DNA of 64,000 nt from Hevea brasiliensis (lineage: Eukaryota > Streptophyta > Magnoliopsida > Malpighiales > Euphorbiaceae): positions 44,806,735 through 44,870,734 of the forward strand of contig NC_079503.1 in NCBI RefSeq assembly GCF_030052815.1, read 5' to 3'. The position numbers and the translations under genes were made by a program. This document shows, piece after piece, positions 1 through 11,910 of this stretch; position 1 is the stretch's first letter; each line of letters begins with the position of its first letter. Under the pieces are notes generated by a model. The model had not been told where the DNA came from. It saw only the letters and a list, made by a program, of their open reading frames with translations, and searched no databases.

Positions 1-1790
1 AAGTTAAGTTCATAATTTGGTCTAACTTTCTTCTTATGAAATGTTTTACCATACCTTAGGTTTCCATCGGTTCAAGAATCACCTAAATCCGAGTTTTCTA
101 GAGAGAGTTATAGCCACCCAAACATTACTGCTCAAGTGAAAATTCTGGAAATCTTAGTACAGTAAACTTCATTTTGCTCAATGATTTGATTAGGTTCTGG
201 TCATAATTTGGGGTAGGTTTCTTCATGAAAGTTGTTTGTCTATGTCTTAACTTGTTGCTGTAAACATTTCAGATCAATTGACCATTTCTACAGTGAATTA
301 TGGCCAAATGAACAGTTACTGTTCATTTGGTCATTTCTGCAGGGGCTGTTTGCAGGGTATCCGGATTGGGGCCAACTTTTGGTCCTCTTGCTTTGGTCTT
401 TTGGGCAGGGTTTCTTCAGAAAAAATGTGCCATTATAAGCCTAGTTTCATGTCCAATTGGCCAAACACCAATTGGACCAACACAGCCCAAGCTATGGCAG
501 TCCAAGTGGACTGAAATTTCACCACCTGCTGCACTCACAAGGCAGCATGCTCCTTCACTTTGCCATGCTACATTTCAGTCCAATTTATGGCCAACTTACC
601 TAAAATGGTCACTAATTGACCATTAAAATGTTCTCTAACAATTTCCTAAGCCAAGTCAAATTTTCACTTCTCAAAACCCTAGTTTTCCCTTATGATTCAC
701 ACATACACCTACTTAAGCACTTCCATTCATTATATATGTGTATATACACCTTAAACATAATCTCTAATTCATTCTAAGTCCATTAAAACCATCAAAAACA
801 CTCCATCATTGTTCCTTCCTTAGGGCTGCCGAAAATCATAGTAGGCATACACATAATTTTGGTTCATTTAAGTTACAAATTCATACTTGTTTCAAGTCTC
901 TAGCATGGAAATAAAGAGTTTTGAATATATATGTGCACTAACCTTGAATAGGGCAGATTTTTCCCAACTCAAACTTCACTTCCTTTCCTTTTCTTGGCTG
1001 CCAAACATTTCCCCAAGAGGTATGGACAAGTTTTGATGAAGGTGACTTAGGGTTTAGTAGTGGAAATTCATGGGAAAAATGAAAGTGATGAAAGAAACTT
1101 CTATGGAGGCTATGGAGAAGAGAGTCACGTATTGGAGGAAGAAGAAGAAGAAGAGCAGATTTATTTTGGTCCATTTTGACTCTTTTAAGTGTTTTAAGAA
1201 TGCTTATTAACTTGTGATTGGTTGGGATTAAGTGAGTGACATCATGTGATGTCATTATCTTTAATTTTCCTTATTTTCTTTTCTTTTCTACTAGCTTCAA
1301 ATTAATTTTTAGCAATATTTCTTCATATTTTATGTCATATTAATTATTTACTTAACTGGACAAGTCGGCCAAAAATCACCTCTGAAGGCGAAATGACCAA
1401 AATGCCCTCCGTTTGGCTTAACGAGTCAAAATTGTCTGTACCGATTGAAAAAATTTTCTAAATATTTTCTTGGCATTATAATGCCATAGGAACCTCAATG
1501 ACCCTTCTCTGGAGTCCCAAAAATTATTTTATAATTTTTCCCCCGGTTCTAGGGCTCCTCGTTGCGAGAACCGCAACTTACCTCTGGTTACCCATCGCTT
1601 GGGCACCGGCTCTTTTGACTTAACTGTATTTTATTTCTAAAATTTTTACTAAATTTTTCTCATTAATATTTGAGTTAATTATGATCCCTCACTTTGATTT
1701 GAATATTTTTCCGGACGTTCTAGCTGTCCGGACCGACACCGGTCACCAGAACAGTAGACTGTGCGGAATTGATACCGGGAGGATGTTACA
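1..1790 (-). repeat. LTR1: gypsy (chromovirus) LTR, cut by window edge
   Basis: This is the element-sense 5' part and middle of a large minus-oriented gypsy LTR. It ends at 1790 in the family terminus GATGTTACA. The CpG-rich terminal motif lies near 1710-1745, a 5S-like motif at 1575-1625, a TGACATCA palindrome near 1236-1253 and a splice-donor-like site near 935-945. It starts before the window, and its first bases match the LARD LTR near 42211. What follows is the middle of another LTR, not a polypurine tract, so it is either a solo LTR or the 5' LTR of an element lying to the left. The expected TSD is ACTAT (1791-1795); its partner is outside the window. No coding capacity is credible. Confidence 0.85.
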
Positions 1791-3602
1791 ACTATTCACA
1801 TTACTATTCACCTTACTAGTCAACCAAAATGTTGACTTTTCATACTTAATTGATATGTTAATTCTAATTACACCAAGATCCCACATTTTGAGTTTTACAT
1901 TTGCTAGTATTAATTGCCAATTGCAATTTAAAGTCCCCTAGACGCATTTCTAAATTTTCAGTTTTGATTACCAAAGTTTACTATTCCATTGGACAATTTT
2001 ACAGTGGAAACTGGGCTAACTTTTATTCATCAAAGTTGTTCCTTATTGTGTCTTCTTTAATTTTCTCTTTGAATCACTCCATTTAGAGTTTTGTAGCTCA
2101 AGTTATGGTCATTTTACCATAACTTGAAGGAGTGACCTGTACTTAGAATTTCTAGGCAATTTGGTTCTGTCAAATTTGGTGACCTAAGTTTGGTTGGCAA
2201 TTTCACTAGGTTGTGGTCAGAATTTGGATTTGTGTTCTTCATGAAAGTTGTAGGGCTATATCTCATCTTTCTGTTGGTAAAATTTTAGATCAATTGAACT
2301 TTTATACATTGAGTTATGACCATTTGAACAAATACTATTCATTTAGTCATTTTCCAGGGACAGCATGTTGGTCACCCGGATTAGGGTGATTTTTAGGTCA
2401 ACTAGGTTTGGTTTTTTGGGCAAGTTTCTTTACTAAAGTTGTGCCATTATGTGTCTAGTTTCATGTCCAATTGGGCATGCACCAATTGAACCTATACAAC
2501 TCCATTTACAGCTGCCCAAACCTGCTGGACTCACAACCAGTCCTATAGGTTACGAAGGGCAGCATACCTAACCTCAATTCCCATGGCACAAATCACTTCA
2601 TTTCCTAATCAAACACAGCCAAATGGTCACTAATTGACCATCACAACATTAATTTAAGTTCAGTTGCATCAACCTCCAAAATTGAGTTTCAAAACCCTAA
2701 CCCTAATTGACCAAGCCTCCAATTCATGGATCTTACTCCTAATTTGCTATACTAATCATATAATTTATACTAGGGGCAGCTAATATGTCACTTCAAATCA
2801 AAGAATTATCCTAACCCTAACTCATGTCAATGCAATGCTACCAAAATTTCATAGAACATAATCATGCCTCATTAATTCAGTTTTTATCAAATTTTCAACT
2901 TAACTTAGCTTAAATTCATGTTTAGAAAGATGTAAAAGCAAGGAAAATGGCACTAACCTTGATTTAGCCAGTTCCCAAAGCTTGAGAACTTCTATTTTTC
3001 TCTTTCTTTTTGATATCCAAGTATTGTGCTAGTGGTGAGGATCAATTTTTGTGAAGGGATGATGGGGTTTTATGGTGAAATGGTGGGTGAACTCAAGCTT
3101 GGTGGAGCTTTAATGGTGGTTTCTTTCTTCTCTTTCTCTCTTTTTTCCTTTGGTTCTGCTGCCCATAGTGAAGAAGATGCAAATTTTTTTTGTTTTTATC
3201 TCATTTTTATTCATTTTTTATCCCTTAAGTAATTTTGTTAAGTTGTGATTGGTGGAGAGCTCCCTAATGACATCATGTGATGTCATAATTCCACTTTTGT
3301 TTCATTTTTTTATCTTTTCTTTTCTACTCATTTTTAATTTAATTTTTAGCAATATTTGTTCATATTTTATGTCATAATAATTATTTACTTAACTGGACAA
3401 GTTGGTCAAAAATCATCTCTGAAGACGAAATGACCAATATGCCCTCCATTTGGCTTAATAGACTAAAATTATCTGTACCGATTGAGAAATTTTTATAAGC
3501 ATTTTCTTGGCATTCTAATGCCATAGAAACCTCAATGACTCTTCTCTGGAGTCTCAAAAATTATTTTATGAATTTTCTCCTGGGTCAAGGACTCCTAGTT
3601 GC
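1791..3602 (-). repeat. LTR2, first visible segment (interrupted by copia)
   Basis: This minus-oriented gypsy LTR segment begins mid-LTR just before the inverted W-box pair (near 1820), because LTR1 is inserted there. It runs through the family landmarks: a telomere-like AAACCCTAACCC at about 2692, a splice-donor-like site at 2950-2960 and a palindrome near 3266-3283. It breaks at GTTGC (3598-3602), where the copia is inserted, and resumes at 24310. Small ORFs here are not conserved between LTR copies and are not genes. Confidence 0.85.
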
Positions 3603-4058
3603 TGAAGGAACGGAAGCGTGAAAAACACAAGTTTATACCATTAAATTCAAAAATTTTTACCTAGGGTCACATGCATCATGCAAGATTTATTTTTATCTAT
3701 TTGATTTCAATGATAAACAACATATTAAAACTCTTTTAATATGTTTTTGGATCTGTATTTGCCATTTAAGATTTTAAAATTAATCAGATTAATTTTAGAA
3801 CCCTAGATTAAATCAAGAACGATTACACTAACCTCTTGATGCACTGCAACGTATCTGCGCCTTTGAGATTCATCTTCAGAAAATCAGATATTGTCCCTCT
3901 AGCTTGTCGACACCAAGAACACCTATGGCAGCCCTTGAACAGCTTCTAAAGCCTTTTCTATTAATTAGAAATTCAAGTTCTACTTTTTAAGAGATTAGAG
4001 ATGTAAACAGGACACTAGAAATAATTTCTAGTGTTTTTAATTCAAGAGATTGATGGCT
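3603..4058 (-). repeat. Copia 3' LTR, distal segment
   Basis: The segment begins TGAAGGAA and matches 22204-22658 almost base for base. It is broken after ATGGCT by insertion of G1 and continues at 15231. The 5 bp before it, GTTGC, are the copia TSD. Confidence 0.93.
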
Positions 4059-4683
4059 TGTGACACCCCTTACCCGTCTACAGTGTAGCCGAGCAAGATA
4101 TGCCACACAGTGTACCGGAACACCCTATTTTAATTTAATCATTTTTATTCTTCCTAATTTATTTATTTTTTTTATAGTTATGGAGTATAATTTGTGAAAT
4201 ATAATTCATTTCAGTCATTTATTGAAGTCATAAATTTATTTGAGGTTCCGCAAATTTTATAGAAAATCCGACAGAGTACCGGCTAAAAATGGAGAAAACA
4301 GTTCTTCGGAACCTGTTAAAAACACTTCCAATAATCATTTCCAATCATTCTCAAACTCCAATAATTATCAAAATCTCAATATTTTCCACAACATTTCCAT
4401 TTCTCAATCATTCATTTCTCATGGTATTCATATATAAGCAATAAATAAATACTCAATTTTTCCATTCATAAACACAATTTTCACTATTTACATTAATACC
4501 AAAATACATTACATAAGTTTCAATTACATATGAGAAAATAAAAGTTAGTTACAAAATACCAAAATGAAACCTAGTGTCCTACCAACGCACTGAAGATGGT
4601 GAGGTGAGACGGACACTATGCAGAGCTGCAGGAGGTCTCACCCAGTCTGTGGTCTACTGGGCTCTCGGTCAGTATCTCCAGAA

Positions 4684-4728
4684 CCTACGTGTGGCAAAAG
4701 CAACGTGCTAAGCAATAATGCTTAGTGG
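4684..4728 (-). other. Twin hairpin, G1 3' LTR copy
   Basis: Two adjacent stem-loops just upstream (plus strand) of GTGGCGC. The outer one is CTAAGCA/TGCTTAG around AATAA. The second, ACGT/ACGT, is weakened by mutation relative to the CGCGT/ACGCG form in other copies. See the finding on covarying hairpins. Confidence 0.6.
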
Positions 4729-7010
4729 CGCTAATAATAAAATAAAAAGAAATAACAAAAAATAAATATGTAGTAAATGTATTGATGTCTCATTGTAAAT
4801 AAATTTTCGTTGAGTATTTGTAGTCGTACTTATTTTGTACTGGTTATATTCATTATTTCATTAAATTTATTCACTTTCATTTTTGGTTGCCCAAGTAACC
4901 TATCTTTGACGATCGATGGATAAGCGGGTAACCGCACTGGGTATCAAGTACCTCGGCCGTCACACCATCGGTCACATATGTATTTCCGGTGCAATGGAGC
5001 GACTAATAAGTCAGAATAACATTAGGCATAAGGCCAAATCTCAACACAATGTCAGAATGGCTAAAAGCCATGAAATCATAGAATGGCATAATGCCATGTG
5101 CAGTACTGCTAATTGAACCCTATTGGCATGCCAAACTATCCAAACCAATCTTGTTAGGTATACTAGGGCATTTGACACTTTTAAGTTTTACAATTTTTGA
5201 ATTTCAAGTTTTGATATTACTATTGCCTTCATTAGTCAACAAAAATGTTGACTTTTGCATGGACAATAGGTACATTGGTTTTAACACTCCCAACATACCA
5301 CATTTTGCATTCAAAATTTGTTGGTATTGGTTACCAATACCATTTCTAAGCTTAAAGTTAATTGAGCAAAATTTTCAGTTTTTATACCTTATTTTTACTG
5401 TTCTATTAGTTACTGTTGTAGAGGGAATTTGGAAAAATGATAAACATAAAAGTTGTTCCTTATTTTTTCTAGTTGAATTTCGTTTTTTGAATCACTCCAT
5501 TTGGAGTTTTGTAACTCAAGTTATGGTCCAAAAACCACAATTGGCCGGATTGGAATTTTTCTGGACTGACATATATACAATGCAGTGAATAGTGACTGCA
5601 ACTCTCTTGTTGGATAGGTTCTGGTCATAATTTGGGGTGGGTTCCTTCATGAAAGTTGTTGGTATATATCTTAGCTTGTTGCTGGTAAAATGTCAGGTCA
5701 ATTGGACCATTCTACACTGAGTTATGGCCAAATGAATAATCACTGTTCATTTAGTCATTCTGCAGAAATAAATTGTAGGCCACCTGGATTGGGGCAAGCT
5801 TTTGGTCCACTTGGTTTGGTCTTATGGGCATGGTTTCTTCACCAAAGTTGTGCCATTATGTGTCTAGGTTCATGTCCAATTGGCCAAACACCAATTAAAC
5901 CTCTACAATTCAAGTTATGGCTGCCCAAACCTGCTGGACTCATGTCCACCTCGCAGTCACCTAGGGCAGCCACACTAAACCTAAATCCCATCACTAAACA
6001 CACTTCATTTCTTGTTTACCAATAACCAAATGGTCAGTAATTGACCATTAAAACTTTAGTTTATGTCCATTTTCATCCACCACCAAAATTAAATTTCAAA
6101 ACCCTAACCCTAATTGACCAAGCCTCCAATTCATGCATCTTACTCCTAATTTGCTATACTAATAATATAATTTATGAGAGGGGAAGCTAATATGTCATTT
6201 TAAACCAAAGAATTCTCCTAAATCTAACTCATGTCAAGGCTGCCAAAATTTCATGGAACATAACCATGCCTCATTAATTCAATTTTTATCAAATTTTCAA
6301 CTTAACTTAGCTCAAATTCATGATTAGAAAGGTGTAAAAGCAAAGAATATGGCACTAACCTCTTTGGTGATTTTCTAAGCTTGTTCATACCTCACTTTCT
6401 TCCACTTTCTCTTCTTCTAATTGCTGCCCAAGTCTTGCTCTAGTGGTAAGGGAAATTTTTAGTGAAGGGAGGACAAGGTTTTGAGGTGGTTTGGTAGAGA
6501 TTTGAAAGCTTGGGTGGAGTTTTTAATGGTGGAAGGGTGTGGGAAGTGAGTGACGGTGGAAGAAGGAAGAAGAAGCAGATTGTATCTTCAATTTTTCTGT
6601 CGATTTTACTCATTTTAAATGGATTATGGACATGTGTCACAATGTGATTGGGTGAGAGTGCTTAGTGACATAAGCATGAGGTCAAAATTGCAATTTTAAT
6701 TCATTTTCTTTTCTTTTCTTTGCTACTCATTTTCAATTTAATTTTTAATAATATTTATTCACATTTTATGTCATAATAATTATTTACTTAACTAGATAAG
6801 TCGGCCAAAAATCACCTCTGAAGGGGAAATGACCAAAAATGCCCTCCGTTTGGCTTAACGGGCCAAAATTGTCTGTACCGATTGAAAAATTTTTCTAAGT
6901 ATCTTCTTTGCATTCTAATGCCATAGAAACCTCAATGACCCTTCTCTGGAGTCCCAAAAATTATTTTATAATTTTCTCCCCGGGTCTAGGGCTCCTAGTT
7001 GCGAGAACCG

Positions 7011-7060
7011 CAACTTCTCACTAGGTTACCCATCACTTGGGCACCGGCTCATTTAACTTG
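7011..7060 (-). promoter_or_regulatory. 5S-like box A/box C motif, G1 3' LTR
   Basis: In element sense this reads AGTTAAATGAGCC, then 11 bases, then GATGGGTAACC and GAGAAGT. It is the degenerate counterpart of the 5S rRNA internal control region (AGTTAAGCG and GATGGGTGACC, then GGGAAGT). It lies about 170-220 bp inside the LTR. The function is inferred only. Confidence 0.5.
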
Positions 7061-7228
7061 GTTGTATATTATTTCTAAAATTTTTTCTAAATTTTTCTTA
7101 TTAATATTTGAGTTAATTATGGTTCCTCACTTTAGTTTAAATATTTTTTCGGACATTCTAGCTGTCCGGACCGACACTGGTCACCGGAACAGTAGAATAT
7201 ACGGAGTTGCTACAGAGAGGGTGTTATA

Positions 7229-7242
7229 ACTCTTCTCCTCTA
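7229..7242 (-). other. Polypurine tract of G1
   Basis: On the minus strand this is AGAGGAGAAGAGT, immediately beside the 3' LTR. It is the expected position and composition of the plus-strand primer. The LARD element has the same tract at 44018-44030. Confidence 0.85.
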
Positions 7243-8325
7243 ATTTAAATTTCGTCCTCGAAATTTACCTGATGCAAACAGTTGAGGGAACTGTTGCCTC
7301 ATCGTCTCTTCACTTTCCCAAGTTGCCTCCTCGGTGTTGTGGTGCCTCCAAAGCACTTTCACCAGTGGGATCTGCTTATTTCTCAACTCTTTCACTTCTC
7401 GAGCTAGGATCCATATGGGTTCTTCTTCATATGTCAAATCCGGTTGTAGTTCAATTTCTTCCATAGAGATGACATGTGAAGGATCTGAGCGGTATCTTCT
7501 TAACATAGACACGTGGAACACATTGTGGATCTTATCCAGCTCTGGTGGTAAAGCTAGCCTATAGGCCATTGGACCCACATGTTCCTGACTTCATATGGGC
7601 CAATGAACCTAGGGCTTAACTTACCTTTTCTTCCAAACCTTAGTACCTTCTTCCACGGTGAGACTTTGAGAAACACTTTATCGCCAACCGCATATTCTAT
7701 TTCTTTTCTCTTTAAGTCGGCATAGGATTGCATGCGAGGCAACCTTCAGATTGGCTTTGATTAGTTTTACCTTCTCCTCAGTCTGTTTCACCAGGTCTGA
7801 CCCTACTAGTTTATCTTCGCCCAATTTAGTCCAGCACACTGGAGTTCTACATTTTCTCCCATACAATGCTTCATATGGGGCCATTTGGATGCTAGCTTGA
7901 TAGCTATTATTGTATGCAAATTCTGCCAGTGGAAGATATCTATCCCAACTTCCCTCAAACTCAATGACACAACTCCTCAGCATATCCTCAAGGACCTGAC
8001 ATATATTTCATGTTATTATTATCATTTTAGTTCAATATTTGTATTAATTCAATTGGTTTCAATTATTTACCTGGATTACTCTTTCTGATTGCCCATCCGT
8101 CTGAGGATGGAAAACTGTGCTGAAGTGGAGTTGTGTACCCAAGGACTCATGTAACTTCTTCCAAAATCTCGATGTAAACCTTGGGTCTCGATCAGATATG
8201 ATGGAAAATTGAATTCCATACAGTCTAACTATCTCACTGATATACAATTCTGCTAACTTCTCCAGTGAGTAGTCAGTCCTAACTGGCAGAAAGTGTGCTG
8301 ACTTTGTCAATCTATCTACTATCAC
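7240..8325 (-). pseudogene. G1 pol, C-terminal part: integrase core and chromodomain
   Basis: This segment encodes the integrase catalytic core from VIVDRLTKSAHF through SDRDPRF and HPQTDGQSERV (second Asp and Glu of the DDE triad), then the integrase C-terminal GPY-type region (FIGPYEV) and finally a chromodomain (EEPIWILAREV ... KVLWRHHNTEEATWE). Integrase inserts the cDNA copy; the chromodomain is thought to guide it to marked chromatin. The frame is interrupted by a 75-bp intron-like insert (7996-8070) and by frameshifts near 7740 and 7593. The terminal stop lies at 7240. The TAG at 8326-8328 separates it from the upstream reading frame, at a position where relatives have Trp. Confidence 0.9.
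7996..8070 (-). other. Intron-like insert in the G1 integrase
   Basis: On the minus strand a 75-bp AT-rich stretch begins GTAAATAATTG and ends ATATGTCAG. It is flanked by CCAG and GTCCTTGAG. Removing it restores continuous integrase homology (ERVIQ then VLEDM), as seen in the uninterrupted G2 copy at about 58800-58840. It has canonical GT-AG ends and a stop in its fourth codon, and its size is at the low end for plant introns. Splicing is inferred, not shown. Confidence 0.65.
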
Positions 8326-9795
8326 CTATACTGCATCATGTTTCTTCTGGGTGAGAGGTAGACCACTCACAAAATCCATGGTGACCCGATCCCATTTCCA
8401 TTCAGGTATGCATATAGGCTGCAGCAAACCCGATGGAACTTGATGTTCTGCCTTAACTTGCTGACATGTCAAGCATTTAGTAACATAGTCAGCTATGTCC
8501 TTCTTCATACTAGGCCACCAATACTGAAGCTTCAAATCATGATACATTTTTGTACTTCCTGGGTGCATAGCATAAACACTGGAACGTGCCTCTTTTAGAA
8601 TACTGGCCTTCAATTCCCCATCATCTGGTACACACAGTCTTCCTTTGTAGTATAAACACCCATCTGTTTTCACTTCATAGTCAGTTTCTTTCCCTTCTAG
8701 GATTTTTCTCATAATAGCCTTTAGCTTCTCATCTACCTTCTGCCCATCTAAAATCTGCTGTAGCAGGTTTGGCCTCACTTGTAACTCAGCCAAAATAGCT
8801 CCATCTCGAACCAAAGATAGACGGGCATTCAATGATCTCAAAGCTGTGATAGATTTTCTGCTCAAAGCATCAACAACTACATTTGCCTTCCCAGGATGGT
8901 AGTCAATTACACAATCATAGTCCTTCAGGAACTCAATCCATCGCCTCTGTCTAAGGTTGAGCTCCTTCTGGGTTGGCAAGTATTTCAAGCTTTTGTGGTC
9001 TGTGTAAATGTAGCACTTTTCACCATACAAGTAATGCCTCCATATCTTTAGTGCGAAGATAATTGCTGCAAGTTCTAAATCATGGGTAGGGTAATTCTGT
9101 TCATGTGGCCTTAGCTGCCTGGAAGCATAAGCGACCACCTTCCCCTCTTGCATCAATACACACCCTAACCCATTATGAGAGGCATCACTGTAGACCACAA
9201 AGTCCTTTCCTGACACTGGCTGTGTTAACTCTGGTGCCTCTGTCAACATAGCTTTTAACTTCTCAAAACTAGTATGACACTTGTCATTCCAGTCAAATCT
9301 GACATTCTTGTGTAACAACTTGGTCATTGGAGCAGCTATTAAGGAAAATCCCTTCACAAATCTCCTGTAATACCCAGCTAGCCCCAAGAAGCTTCTGACC
9401 TCAGTTGTATTTCTGGGAGGCTTCCATTCCATCACTGCTTCTATTTTCTTGGGATCCACTCTAATCCCATCAGCTGACACTATGTGTCCAAGGAATGCAA
9501 TTTCATTTAACCAGAAGTCACACTTTGACAACTTAGCATACAGCTTCTTTTCTCTCAGGGTTTGCAGAACAATCCTCAAATGTTCATCATGCTCTTCCCT
9601 GGTCTTGGAATACACCAAAATATCATCAATAAAGACCACTACGAACCGATCTAGGTATGGATGGAAGATACGGTTCATAAGGTCCATAAATGTCGTAGGT
9701 GCATTTGTTAGGCCAAAGGGCATCACTAGGAACTCATAATGCCCATATCGGGTCCTAAATGCAGTCTTTGGCACATCTGCATCCTTCACCCTCAA
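8326..9795 (-). pseudogene. G1 pol, middle part: RT, RNase H, integrase N-terminus
   Basis: An open stretch of 489 codons. It opens in the RT palm ([21 protein letters not shown], shown in part), with the catalytic FIDD at about residues 55-58. The RNase H domain follows ([28 protein letters not shown]), then the integrase HHCC zinc finger ([11 protein letters not shown] ... CLTCQQVK) and the first catalytic Asp (TMDFVSGLP). The stretch ends at a TAG (8326-8328) that replaces a Trp codon. Upstream, a TAG at 9796-9798 replaces the Gln after RSGYH. These are single-codon lesions in an otherwise well-kept frame. Confidence 0.95.
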
Positions 9796-11190
9796 CTAAT
9801 GATACCCTGATCTGAGATCAATTTTAGAAAATACTCCTGCTCCCTTCAATTGATCAAACATATCATCAATTCTAGGCAACGGATATTTGTTCTTCACAGT
9901 CACTTTATTCAACTGTCGGTAATCGATGCATAACCTCAAAGTCCCATCTTTCTTCTTTACAAACAGCACTGGAGCTCCCCATGGTGACACACTAGGGTGT
10001 ATGAACCCCTTATCCAGCAACTCCTGTAACTGGATTTTCAGTTCCTTCAATTCTGTGGGTGCCATCCTATAAGGAGCAATAGATATTGGTGCTGTACCCG
10101 GCAGTGTCTCAATAGCAAATTCAACTTCCCTTTCTGGTGGCAAACCAGGCAATTCTTCAGGGAACACATCTGGGAAGTCTTTTACTGTGGGTATGTCACA
10201 CAGATCTGGCTTAGCCTGCCTAGTATCCACCACATGTGCTAGGTAGGCTTCACAACCTTTTCTCATCAGTTTTCTTGCAACTGTGGCTGAGATAACATTG
10301 GACAAGAAATCTGTCCTTTCCCCCACAACTGTAATCTCATTACTCTCAGGAGTTTTCAAAGAAATTCTCTTCAATTTACAATCAACCATTGCCTGATGAC
10401 GTGACAACCAATCCATTCCCAAAATCAAGTCAAACTCATGGAAAGGAAACTCAATCAGGTCTGCCAAGAATTCATACCCCTGAATCCTTAACGGGCAACC
10501 CTTGTATACTTTGTTCACCACTACACTGTTGCCCAATGGATTAGTGACCAGAATGTCTTGGTCACTCTGCCCTACTAATATCCCCCTTTCTATAGGTAAG
10601 TTGATGCAGATGTATGAATGAGTGGATCCTGGATCCACCAATGCATGCACAGATGTATTGTAGAGGGAGAATGTACCCCTGATGACGTTCGGGGCATCTT
10701 GCTCCTCCTGAGCTCTCATGGCATAGGCTCTGGCAGGTGGTTTGCCCTCAGGCCTCTCTGCTGGCTCTGATGCAGGCCTCTGTGATGGTCCCACTGCCTT
10801 AGATTTGCCAGATTTCCTTCCCCTTTGTGGTGCTGGAGCAGGTCTGTCTGTTTGTGTTGGAGCAGCTATAGTAGTTCTGCGTGGATAGTTCCTCAGCTGA
10901 TGCTCTGTCGACCGACACCTTAAGCAGGCACCAGTCACTCTCCAACACTTCCCCTTATGCCATTTCAGACAATGTGGACATGCAGAAGATGCTGGGGCTG
11001 GTCCCCTGAACCCCATCCCTGGAGAGCTGTCCACTGATGGTGTGGACTGACCTCTCCTAGGGGTAAACTATGGCCTGGGCCCCTGAGACTGACCCTGACC
11101 TTGTGATTGAGCTGAACTTTGTCCAGGTGGACCCTTGAACTTCTTCCCAGATGCAAGAGATGAACTAGACTGACCTGGGCCCCTCTTCTG
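9796..11190 (-). pseudogene. G1 pol, N-terminal part: nucleocapsid knuckle, protease, RT start
   Basis: A Gly/Pro/Gln-rich linker leads to a Cys/His cluster ([12 protein letters not shown], then [15 protein letters not shown]). The last expected Cys of the second knuckle is Tyr. An aspartic protease follows, with DPGSTHSY at the active site and LILGMDWL as the second conserved block. The RT fingers follow ([25 protein letters not shown]). TAG codons sit at 11191-11193, 11068-11070 and 9796-9798, each where CAG is the likely ancestral codon. Several short ORFs in other frames over 10965-11216 are shadows. Confidence 0.9.
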
Positions 11191-11910
11191 CTATCTCTCT
11201 CTTCTGGTCTGCTCACTTATTCTTACTTTTTCAACTTTTATTGCAGCTTCCACTAACTTGGTGAAGTCGGTGATTCCCAAGGCAGTGATCATGATCTTTA
11301 TGTTGTCATTTAATCCCTCTTCAAATCTCTTACACCTTTCGGTCTCATTAGGGACTATCTCCCTTTCGTAGCGGCTCAATCTGACGAATTCCTTTTCATA
11401 CTCAGCCATTGTTAGCTGTCTCTGCCTCAGGTTAATGAACTCTCTTCTTCTCTCTTCCAGGTATACACTACCCACATATTTCTTCTTGAATTCGGAGAGG
11501 AAGAAGTCCCAAGTTATTACTTCTGGCTGTACTTCACTGGACACCGTATCCCACCATTCATATGCATCATCTTGCAACAGATACAATGACTTCTAGATTT
11601 TGCTCGGAGTGCGGTGGAGTTGTTTTAAAACTCTGCTGCTGCATTCAACCAATTTTCTACCGCAATGTAATCATCATCTCTCTTACCAAAGAAGTCCACT
11701 GCTCCAAATATTCTTAGTCATTCCAGGTGAGATTTCTGCTGTGGAGGTGTTGGTGGTGGTAGTGCTGGCATTACCCCAGCCATTTGTTTGAAGAATACGG
11801 CCATTCTTTGGAACATGGGTGGATGGAGGCCGAGGTGCTCGCTGAGCTGGCGGAGTAGGTTCTCCCCTACCCCCAGTCTCAGCTGCTACAGGTGGAGCAT
11901 GACTCTCCAC
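11191..11910 (-). pseudogene. G1 gag
   Basis: This is the capsid/gag region. The recognisable retrotransposon gag domain is at 11191-11586 (DDAYEWWDTV, ITWDFFLSEFKKKY, LRQRQLTMAEYEKEF). It is preceded by a Pro/Ala-rich N-terminal part whose reading frame changes around 11700-11830. A TAG at 11593-11595 cuts the domain from its upstream codons, and another (11191-11193) separates it from pol. Gag would form the virus-like particle that packages the element RNA. The true start cannot be fixed. Confidence 0.85.

Larger units (their letters stand above)
4059..7228 (-). repeat. G1 3' LTR
   Basis: Reads TGTGACACCCC at the left and GGTGTTATA at the right on the plus strand. Compared with the 5' LTR it carries 15 extra bases near the left end (around 4073-4088), and a patch at 4905-4965 does not align smoothly with 12907-12970. 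Landmarks: twin hairpin region 4684-4728, inverted W-box pair near 5234-5253, splice-donor-like site about 6352-6362, 5S-like motif 7011-7060. Confidence 0.95.

Noticed and set aside
2690..2705. Telomere-like CCCTAACCCTAA in LTR2, also near 6102, 14102 and 25200
   Set aside because: Only two units, at the same LTR position in each copy. It is an LTR-internal motif (at most a telo-box), not interstitial telomere.
5091..5588. 165-codon plus-strand ORF inside the G1 3' LTR, with shorter versions at 13110 and 45765
   Set aside because: It is antisense to the element, lies in AT-rich LTR, changes length and frame between copies, starts and ends at unrelated places, and has no recognisable domain.
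10965..11216. 83-codon ORF overlapping G1 gag-pol
   Set aside because: It is in another frame from the Cys knuckle and protease reading path and contains no motif of its own.
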